DNA of 20,474 bases from JADGGM01 sp035277485 (GTDB lineage: Bacteria > Gemmatimonadota > Gemmatimonadetes > Gemmatimonadales > Gemmatimonadaceae), in the NCBI GenBank assembly GCA_035277485.1, contig DATEKK010000042.1:1-20474 (forward strand). Direction: 5' to 3'. Each line of letters starts with the position of its first letter. The stretch's first letter is position 1. The translations under genes were made by a program, and so were the position numbers. The notes beneath the pieces were generated by a model. The model saw nothing but the letters and a program-made list of their open reading frames with translations, was not told the DNA's origin and ran no database searches. Positions 15,151 to 20,474 of this stretch are shown here, piece by piece.

Positions 15151-17856
15151 CTACGTCGCGCGCATCGCGATCGCCGGATCGATGCGCGCCGCCCGAAGCG
15201 CGGGCACCCAGCACGCCACGACGCCGATGAGCGCCATGAGCGCCGCCACGCCCACGAACGTCACGGGGTCGTGCGGCGCCACGCCGAACAGGAACCCGCG
15301 CATGACGCCCGCGGCAGCGAACCCGCCGCCTACGCCTAACGCTAGACCCGACGCGAGCAACACCCCGCCTTCGCCAAGGATCATGCGCTGGACGCGCACG
15401 CTGTCGGCGCCCAGACTCATGCGGATGCCGATCTCGTTCGTGCGCGCGCTCACGGAAAACGCCAGTACACCCGCGATCCCTACCGCCGCGATGATCACGG
15501 CCATCGCGCCGAACGATGTAATGAGCACGGCGTTCAGCCGGCGCGGTGACACGCTCTCATCCTTGATCTGCGCAACGGTCATCACGTGCTCGATCGGTGT
15601 CGCCGGCGCAACGCGCCGCGCGATGCTCGTCGCCTGCGCAGCCAGCGCAGACACGTTGCTGTCGGCGCGAATCACGACGGTGCCGCCCATCGCCAACTCC
15701 TGCGCGTAGGGCATGAACATCGCGCCGCGCGGCTGCGCGTCCAACCCGCCATCTTGCGTGTTGCCCACCACGCCGACAACGGTGCGCCAGTCGCCGCTGA
15801 TCGGCGTGAACCGCAGCACGTCGCCGGTCCACGCGATGCGTTTGCCGATCGGGTCTTCGTTCGGAAAGAGCCGGCGGGCCAGCGTTTGATTGATGACCAC
15901 CACACGGCCTGCACCGGCGCGGTCCGTCGCCTCGAAGGTACGCCCTTCGACTAACGGAATGCCCGCGGCGCGGAAATAGCCCGGGTCGGCCGTCCGATAG
16001 TCGGCGCGCGGCATCGCCTCGCCGACGCCGAGTGACTTGCCTTCGACCTTCACCTCGAGCTGTACCTCGCTCGCTTCCAACGGCATGACCGATCCCACGC
16101 CGACCGCTACCACGCCAGGAATCGCGAGCGCGTCCCGCTCGATCCGGTCGTAGCCCTGCTTCGCCGCGGCGTCGGCGGCGCGAACATCGACGCCGCTCGC
16201 AATCTTTGCGATCGGCAGCAGCTGTACCTGCATCGACAGCACTTGCTCTGTTTTGAGGCCCGTGTCGACATCCGAGAGCTGCATCATGGTGCGCGTGAGC
16301 AGGCCCGCTCCGGCGAGGAGGACCACGGACACAGCGATCTGCGCCACCACCAGCGCGCGCTGCAAGCGCTGCCTGCTCAGGGTGCCCGTTCTCCGCGTGC
16401 CGGCGGAGATCCACGATGCGAACGCACCTTCTCGCGGCAGCGACGCGACAAACGACAGCAAGAGCGCGACGCCGATCGTGAGGCCGAGCGTGAACGAGAG
16501 CACCACGGTATCGAGGTGAATCTCATCCGCGCGCGGCGAGAACCGGGACGCAAAAATGGCCAGCAGCTTGACGCCGCCCAACGCGATGGCGACACCGGCG
16601 GCGGCTCCCAGGAACGCGAGCAGCAGGTTCTCGGCCAGCAACAAACGGCGCAGCCGCAGCACGCCGGCGCCGAGCGCCGCGCGAACGACCAGCTCCTGCT
16701 CGCGGCGCACACCACGCATGAGCGTCAGGTTCACGACGTTGGCCGTGGAGATGATCATCACGAACGCGGCCGCGCCCATGAGCAGCCACAGCGTGAGGCG
16801 TGCCCGCTCGCCGATCGCATCCTTGAACGGCAACACCGCCACGCGAAAGTGCGACCCGGGGTCGTAGGATTCTTTGTCGTCGCGCTGCATGCGCGCGTAC
16901 ACCGTCGCGACCTGCGCGCGCGCTTCGTCGACCGTGGCGCCCGGCGCGAGCCGGCCCACTATTTCCGTCATGCGGTGCGTGCGTCCCAGGACCATGGTCG
17001 CGCTCAGGTGGTGCGGGCTCACGACCATGTTGAGCAGCACGTCGGCCTGGCTCGGAAAGTAGGGCGCGGCCTGCACGACGCCGATCACCGTGGCCGATCC
17101 GTCCTCGAGGCGCACTTGCTTGCCGACGATGTTCGGATCGGCGTGGAACCGGCTGCGCCAGAACTGTTCCGTTAGCACCATCACCGGCGGCACGCCGGGC
17201 CCGTCGTCGCTCGCTCTCGTGAGGCGGCCGAGGATGGCGTGGAGTCCCATCACGTCGAAGAAATTGCCGGTGACGAGTCCCACCTGGATGCGCGCCGTGG
17301 GCGAATACTGGTCGCCCTCCAGGATGAGCGCCCACGGCGAGAACTCGGCGATGCCGCCTAACGCAGGCACGCCGGCGCGGAAATCGCGCACCTCGGGCAC
17401 GGAAAACGCGATGTCCTGTCCGGCCGGGCCGTCGATCGATTGGCGCAGGTAGAGCAGGCGATCGCCGTCCCGGTTGGGCAGGGGCTTGAGCAGCACGCCG
17501 CGCACGACACTGAAAATGGCGGTGTTCGCACCGATGCCCAACGCCAGCGTGATCACCACGACGGCCGTGAACGCCGGACTGTGCCGCAGCGACCGGAGCG
17601 CGTACCGGAGGTCGGACACCGCGCTCTCGATCCACGGGATGCCGCGCTGCGCGCGCACCGCTTCGGCCGCGATGGTGAGACCGCCCGATGCGATCATCGC
17701 GCGCCGCCGCGCTTCGTCGGGCGGGAGCCCGCGCCGCACGTACACGGCCGTCTCCATGTCGAGGTGCGCATTTAGTTCGTCGCGGAGATCGTCGTCGCGG
17801 CGATGTCCACTGAAGACGCCCGCCAGGCGGGCGAGCCAGGCGCGGACGTGTCTCAT
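15151..17856 (-). CDS. ADOP-type (MacB/FtsX-like) ABC transporter permease
   Basis: A 901-residue protein from the ATG at 17856, which overlaps the PadR stop as ATGA; longer in-frame starts would run through the regulator. It has the N-terminal prefix found in these permeases (about 20-70, with DDDLRDELNAHLDMETAVYV and PPDEARRRAMIASGG), then span 1 at about 95-116, an external MacB-type core domain, three spans, a second core domain and three final spans. Both FtsX halves are present; EIGIRMSLGA near the C-terminus is typical. ADOP proteins (duplicated orphan permeases known from Acidobacteria and Gemmatimonadota) usually lack a linked ATPase, and none is seen here. A role in efflux or lipoprotein transport is possible, but the cargo is unknown. 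Its stop lies one base from that of the convergent hydrolase, and the two stops flank a shared GTTAGGC. Confidence 0.92.
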   Translation of the reverse strand: MRHVRAWLARLAGVFSGHRRDDDLRDELNAHLDMETAVYVRRGLPPDEARRRAMIASGGLTIAAEAVRAQRGIPWIESAVSDLRYALRSLRHSPAFTAVVVITLALGIGANTAIFSVVRGVLLKPLPNRDGDRLLYLRQSIDGPAGQDIAFSVPEVRDFRAGVPALGGIAEFSPWALILEGDQYSPTARIQVGLVTGNFFDVMGLHAILGRLTRASDDGPGVPPVMVLTEQFWRSRFHADPNIVGKQVRLEDGSATVIGVVQAAPYFPSQADVLLNMVVSPHHLSATMVLGRTHRMTEIVGRLAPGATVDEARAQVATVYARMQRDDKESYDPGSHFRVAVLPFKDAIGERARLTLWLLMGAAAFVMIISTANVVNLTLMRGVRREQELVVRAALGAGVLRLRRLLLAENLLLAFLGAAAGVAIALGGVKLLAIFASRFSPRADEIHLDTVVLSFTLGLTIGVALLLSFVASLPREGAFASWISAGTRRTGTLSRQRLQRALVVAQIAVSVVLLAGAGLLTRTMMQLSDVDTGLKTEQVLSMQVQLLPIAKIASGVDVRAADAAAKQGYDRIERDALAIPGVVAVGVGSVMPLEASEVQLEVKVEGKSLGVGEAMPRADYRTADPGYFRAAGIPLVEGRTFEATDRAGAGRVVVINQTLARRLFPNEDPIGKRIAWTGDVLRFTPISGDWRTVVGVVGNTQDGGLDAQPRGAMFMPYAQELAMGGTVVIRADSNVSALAAQATSIARRVAPATPIEHVMTVAQIKDESVSPRRLNAVLITSFGAMAVIIAAVGIAGVLAFSVSARTNEIGIRMSLGADSVRVQRMILGEGGVLLASGLALGVGGGFAAAGVMRGFLFGVAPHDPVTFVGVAALMALIGVVACWVPALRAARIDPAIAMRAT

Positions 17857-18203
17857 GGTGCCTCCCCTTCGCGTCGGGGCATGAGAAACGCCGCGATCAG
17901 ATCGGAGGTGCGGTGCCAATCGCGCGTCTCGCGTGCCAGTTGTTTGCGTCCGACCGCGGTGAGCGTGTAGTACTTCGCGCGGCGATTGTTTTCGGACTGG
18001 CGCCACTCGGCCTTGATGCATCCCTCCTGCTCGAGCTTGAGGAGCGCGGGATACAGCGTGCCGTAGTTGAGCGTGAGGCGGCCTTTGCTCGTTTCCTCGA
18101 TGCGGCGCGCCACGCCGTAGCCGTGCAGCGGGCCTAACACATCGAGGGTCTTGAGGATCATGAGGGCGAGGGTGCCCTGTTGGATTTCGAGCTTGTCGGC
18201 CAC
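17853..18203 (-). CDS. PadR family transcriptional regulator
   Basis: A 116-residue protein from a GTG at 18203, with AGGA (the complement of 18211-18214) seven bases upstream as ribosome binding site. It is a PadR winged helix: IQQGTLALMILKTLDVLGPLHGYGVARRIEE, then GTLYPALLKLEQEGCIKAEW, then the wing NNRRAKYYTLTAVGRKQLARE. The short C-terminal helix makes it the compact type usually found directly before ADOP permeases. It most likely represses the permease operon and itself; the effector is unknown. The stop overlaps the permease start as ATGA, so the two are translated together. Confidence 0.94.
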   Translation of the reverse strand: MADKLEIQQGTLALMILKTLDVLGPLHGYGVARRIEETSKGRLTLNYGTLYPALLKLEQEGCIKAEWRQSENNRRAKYYTLTAVGRKQLARETRDWHRTSDLIAAFLMPRREGEAP

Positions 18204-18312
18204 GGGCGCGTCCTATGGGATACCAACATGACGGTAGGGCAGCCCGTTTGGTTTCGCAAGGGACAGCCAGTCGCGCGTCGTTATCTTTCCGTGGCCGATA
18301 ATGGGGTCAACC

Positions 18313-18678
18313 ATGCCGACGCAAACAGACGTAATCCTCAAGCGCTTCGAGCAACCTGACGAGGTGCGCGAGATGGTGAAGGGCCGGTTCGAGCTCGTGC
18401 GGATCGGCGGAATGACCATCGGGCGGGCGACGTACGAACCTGGATGGAGGTGGTCGGAGCACGTCGGGCCCTCGGTTGGGCAGACGCGATGCTCGGTCGA
18501 ACACGTCGGGTTGGTCATCGCCGGCACGGCTACAGCCGCGTTCGGCGATGGCCGGGTGATCGAGCTGCGGGCAGGGGAGCTGTTCTATATCCCGCCGGAA
18601 CCGCACGACAGTTGGGTTGTCGGCGACGTCCCCTACGTTTCATTGCACTTCCTGGGCGCGGACCACTACGCGCGGTGA
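18313..18678 (+). CDS. Cupin-domain protein
   Basis: A 121-residue single-domain cupin starting MPTQTDVILKRFEQPDEVRE. Motif 1 covers PGWRWSEHVGPSVGQTRC and SVEHVGLVIAG; motif 2 is GELFYIPPEPHDSWVVGD. The histidines in these segments could bind a metal, but the spacing is not the textbook pattern. These small cupins include sensors, isomerases and dioxygenase-like proteins, so no reaction can be assigned. An in-frame ATG at 18301 exists; I prefer 18313 because GGGG at 18303-18306 is a plausible ribosome binding site for it, while nothing precedes 18301. Nine bases separate its stop from the NAD(P)H-binding gene, so the pair forms an operon divergent from the PadR-permease operon. Confidence 0.85.
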   Translation: MPTQTDVILKRFEQPDEVREMVKGRFELVRIGGMTIGRATYEPGWRWSEHVGPSVGQTRCSVEHVGLVIAGTATAAFGDGRVIELRAGELFYIPPEPHDSWVVGDVPYVSLHFLGADHYAR

Positions 18679-18687
18679 GAGGGTGAC

Positions 18688-19317
18688 ATGCGTCTACTCG
18701 TGTTCGGCGCGTCGGGTCGCACGGGACAAGAAGTGGTTCGGCAGGCGGCGACGCGCGGGTTCCAGGTCACAGCGTTTGTACGGCAACCAGAGAAGATGCG
18801 GGATGCAGCCGATTCCGTCTCGATCGTGACCGGTAGCGTGGTCGACGCCAATGCCGTCTCGACTGCAGTAAACGGGCATGACGCCGTCGTGTCGGCGCTC
18901 GGTGTCGGTACCCCGCTCAAACACGACGCCGATGTCGTCGCGGGAGTAGAGCACATCGTGCGCGCCATGGAAGCGCACGGTGTCCGGCGGCTGATCTACG
19001 TGTCGTTCATCGGAGTGCGCGAGAGCCGTAACGCGGTCGGGTTCATTCTGCGGTACGTGGCGCCAATTCCGTTGCGTCACGAAATCAGCGATCATGAGAT
19101 CAAGGAACGTCTGGTGCGAAAGAGTGAGCTCGACTGGACTGTCGTGCGGCCGCCGAAGCTCACGACGGGCCCCCACACGGGCCGGTACCGGACGGGCGAG
19201 CACATCCGGACGATGTCACCCGTCCCGCTGCTGTCGCGCGCCGACCTCGCCGATTTCATTGTGGGCGAGCTCGAGCAACCGCGATTCATCCGCGGCGTGC
19301 CACGCGTACTCAGTTAG
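18688..19317 (+). CDS. NAD(P)H-binding atypical short-chain dehydrogenase/NmrA-like protein
   Basis: A 209-residue Rossmann-fold protein. MRLLVFGASGRTGQEVVRQA carries the GxSGxTG dinucleotide-binding motif (residues 7-13). HDAVVSALGVGTPLK and RRLIYVSFIGVRESR are the following conserved strands. There is no YxxxK catalytic pair, as expected for the NAD(P)H-binding (PF13460-type) atypical SDRs, which include flavin reductase-like enzymes and redox sensors. ELDWTVVRPPKLTTGPHTGRY is the usual C-terminal segment. GAGAGGG at 18677-18683 is a good ribosome binding site. The TAG stop lies inside a GTTAGGC copy that starts a hairpin, and it overlaps the stop of the convergent TPR gene by four bases. 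Substrate is unknown. Confidence 0.88.
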   Translation: MRLLVFGASGRTGQEVVRQAATRGFQVTAFVRQPEKMRDAADSVSIVTGSVVDANAVSTAVNGHDAVVSALGVGTPLKHDADVVAGVEHIVRAMEAHGVRRLIYVSFIGVRESRNAVGFILRYVAPIPLRHEISDHEIKERLVRKSELDWTVVRPPKLTTGPHTGRYRTGEHIRTMSPVPLLSRADLADFIVGELEQPRFIRGVPRVLS

Positions 19318-19341
19318 GCAGCGCGGGCCGCGCTGCCTAAC
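19313..19341. terminator. perfect hairpin made of an inverted GTTAGGC pair at the convergent gene ends
   Basis: GTTAGGCAGCGCG at 19313-19325 and its exact complement at 19329-19341 flank GGC: 13-bp arms with a 3-base loop. It begins at the stop of the NAD(P)H-binding gene and covers the last codons and stop of the convergent TPR gene. No T-run follows on either strand, so it is not a classical intrinsic terminator, but a stem this strong between convergent genes may still terminate transcription or protect 3' ends. Paired uptake sequences form such terminators in Neisseria and Haemophilus; whether this is comparable is inference. Confidence 0.55.
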
Positions 19342-20474
19342 GCAGCGTAACCATCCTGCGCCTCGAACGCCGCCACGGCTGCCCGGTGTCGCTCGGCGCA
19401 TCGCCCGAGGAGCCGCATGAATGCGGGCGTCTCGCGCAAGCCGTCGAACCACGGATCCTGCTGCAGCACCGGATAGCACGTGAATCCATCCGCCACGACG
19501 CCCTCGAGCTGCTCGAGCGCTCGGTCCGCATCGCCGTACTTCGCGACGTGCCGCGCGACGTAGAACCGTCCCTCGGGATCGCGAAAATCGGGCGACAACA
19601 TGCGCTGAATTTCCTCGACGCTCTCCGATAACCGGCCCTCGATCGACAACCGAAGCGCCAACGCCAGATGCCGGCGGCGCTCCGGCATCTTCTGCTCCGC
19701 CTCGCACAGGCCCGGCAGTGCGTCTTCGCCGCGGCCTAGCGCGATGAGCGCGGCCGGGACGATGTACGGGAAATCGACCACCGGCAACGCCGCCAGCCGC
19801 TCGTAGTCGCCCTGCATGAACCACGTGTGCATCACGCTCGTGCTGATGCGCGGATCCAACCGGCGCGCCCGCTCGTGCGCCGCGATCGACGCGTCGAGCA
19901 ACCCGCAATACCGGCACGTCGTGACCAGCCCGGCCATGATCTCGGGATCGGCGATCCGGGCACGGCCCACGAGCCGCACCATCGCGTCGTGCGCGCGGCC
20001 CAAGTCCGCCTCGAGCTGCGCGTACAGTTTGTGCGCCAGCGCGAGATCCGGGTTGAGCGCAAGCGCCCGCTGAAACGCCGACTCGGCGCGCGTGAGGCCG
20101 CCGTCGTGCACGCCCTCGAGGTACTTCGTCTGCACGTGATACATCCTGCCTAACTTTGCCCACGCCGGCGCGAATCGCGGGTCTTCCGACACGCAGCGCT
20201 CATAGAACTCGCGCGCCGCATCCCATCGCTTGCGATCGGCGCTCGACTGGTTGCCGCGCAGGAACGCGTCGTACGCCGCCTTGCTCGCGGGTATATCCGC
20301 CGAGCGCCGCAACCGGTCGCGCGCGCTGAGCGGCACCGACAACGACTCGAGGATGCCCTGCGCCAGCTCGTCCTGTAACTGAAAGAGATCGCCCACGGGT
20401 GACTGCCCCGTGTGCGTCCAGAGCAGCGTCCCCGATTGGACCTCCGTGAGCTGTACGTGCACGCGCACGCCGGC
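19314..20474 (-). CDS. TolB-like/TPR protein, N-terminus cut by window edge (possible C-terminal half of a further kinase or transcriptional regulator)
   Basis: The frame is open to the right edge, so the true start is outside; the GTG at 20468 is only the first possible start codon in view. The first residues (VRVHVQLTEVQSGTLLWTH, then DLFQLQDELAQGILESL) are the end of a TolB N-terminal-like domain. TPR helices follow: YDAFLRGNQSSADRKRWDAA, EDPRFAPAWAKLGRMYHV, AFQRALALNPDLALAHKLYA and further degenerate repeats. In Gemmatimonadota and Acidobacteria this tail usually follows a Ser/Thr kinase, an OmpR-type winged helix or a cyclase domain plus a membrane span; which applies here cannot be seen. 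It contains a CxxC (CRYC, codons at 19905-19916). The TAA stop lies inside the GTTAGGC hairpin and overlaps the stop of the convergent gene. Confidence 0.85.
   Translation of the reverse strand, partial: AGVRVHVQLTEVQSGTLLWTHTGQSPVGDLFQLQDELAQGILESLSVPLSARDRLRRSADIPASKAAYDAFLRGNQSSADRKRWDAAREFYERCVSEDPRFAPAWAKLGRMYHVQTKYLEGVHDGGLTRAESAFQRALALNPDLALAHKLYAQLEADLGRAHDAMVRLVGRARIADPEIMAGLVTTCRYCGLLDASIAAHERARRLDPRISTSVMHTWFMQGDYERLAALPVVDFPYIVPAALIALGRGEDALPGLCEAEQKMPERRRHLALALRLSIEGRLSESVEEIQRMLSPDFRDPEGRFYVARHVAKYGDADRALEQLEGVVADGFTCYPVLQQDPWFDGLRETPAFMRLLGRCAERHRAAVAAFEAQDGYAALGSAARAA

Larger units (their letters stand above)
331..20154. repeat. dispersed 7-mer family GTTAGGC / GCCTAAC, 29 exact copies
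   Basis: GTTAGGC on + starts at 331, 962, 4459, 5131, 5197, 6988, 7103, 7938, 8685, 12326, 13052, 14251, 15145 and 19313 (14 copies). GCCTAAC on + starts at 1505, 2079, 6505, 8903, 9943, 10390, 11680, 12091, 13800, 14578, 15334, 17356, 18132, 19335 and 20148 (15 copies). In 18 of 29 the preceding base in GTTAGGC orientation is C, and the following base is mostly G or A, giving cGTTAGGCr. One-base variants occur at 1309, 2749, 4040, 5527, 7716, 9337 and 10892. Copies lie mostly inside genes, in several reading frames, and a few at gene ends. Function is unknown. Confidence 0.85.

Noticed and set aside
15150..15709. Tail of the + frame that starts at 13034 and continues to 15709
   Set aside because: After the frameshift near 14663 the sequence is low-complexity and lies antisense to the permease; the real hydrolase end is in the other frame at 15149.
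16243..17175. 310-codon open frame on + inside the permease gene, and similar long frames at 4705-5571 and 11002-11685
   Set aside because: Third-position GC bias keeps antisense and shifted frames open in high-GC genes; compositions are Arg/Ala/His-rich with no domain.
18221..18236. TACC-N8-GGTA as a defined PadR operator
   Set aside because: Four-base arms with no extension are too weak to annotate; kept only as a lead in the PadR finding.
331..20154. TTAGGC as a telomere-type repeat
   Set aside because: TTAGGC is the nematode telomere unit, but copies here are dispersed singly in both orientations within bacterial genes and never in tandem.

Overview
The window is high-GC (about two thirds G+C by eye), densely coded bacterial DNA. 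I see no tRNA, rRNA, CRISPR array, transposase or phage gene. The gene content points to Gemmatimonadota or a neighbouring phylum: two very large kinase-TM-TPR proteins opening MDLRDQLQ/MELRDQLQ, a PadR plus orphan ADOP-type permease pair, a TolB-like/TPR protein and a Tat-exported glycosidase. This assignment rests on family architecture, not on a database search.

Layout, left to right. Positions 1-1371 (-) hold the N-terminal part of a Tat-exported family 2 glycoside hydrolase running off the left edge. Then on + come a GNAT acetyltransferase (1462-2064), a small ABM-like dimeric alpha/beta-barrel protein (2106-2423) and a SIMPL-domain protein (2420-3157, overlapping by GTGA). A VapB/AbrB-type antitoxin and a PIN-domain toxin follow (3244-3851, GTGA overlap). 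The centre (3938-12861) is a cluster of three Ser/Thr kinases. Kinase 1 (+) and kinase 3 (-) are close paralogues with a cytoplasmic kinase, three membrane spans and a large external TPR region. Between them lies a shorter kinase 2 with four membrane spans and a cytoplasmic coiled coil, coupled to a two-span membrane protein. Next is a CocE/NonD-type lipoprotein hydrolase with one internal frameshift (13034-15149), then a convergent PadR regulator and ADOP permease (17856-15151, 18203-17853). A cupin and an NAD(P)H-binding protein (18313-19317, +) follow. The window ends with a truncated TolB-like/TPR protein (19314-20474, -).

Genes are tightly packed. No gene-free stretch exceeds 300 bases; the longest is 12862-13033 (172 bases) between kinase 3 and the hydrolase, and it holds a strong ribosome binding site and an 11-codon mini-ORF. 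Four gene pairs overlap by GTGA or ATGA, so translational coupling is common.

The most unusual signal is not a gene. The 7-mer GTTAGGC (consensus cGTTAGGC) occurs 29 times exactly, 14 on + and 15 on -, in several reading frames and at gene ends. About 2 are expected from base composition. It forces use of rare codons (Leu-TTA before Gly-GGC, Pro-CCT before Asn-AAC). It supplies stop codons, and one inverted pair forms a perfect 13-bp hairpin between convergent genes. This resembles the behaviour of DNA uptake sequences in Neisseria and Pasteurellaceae, but the function here is unknown.
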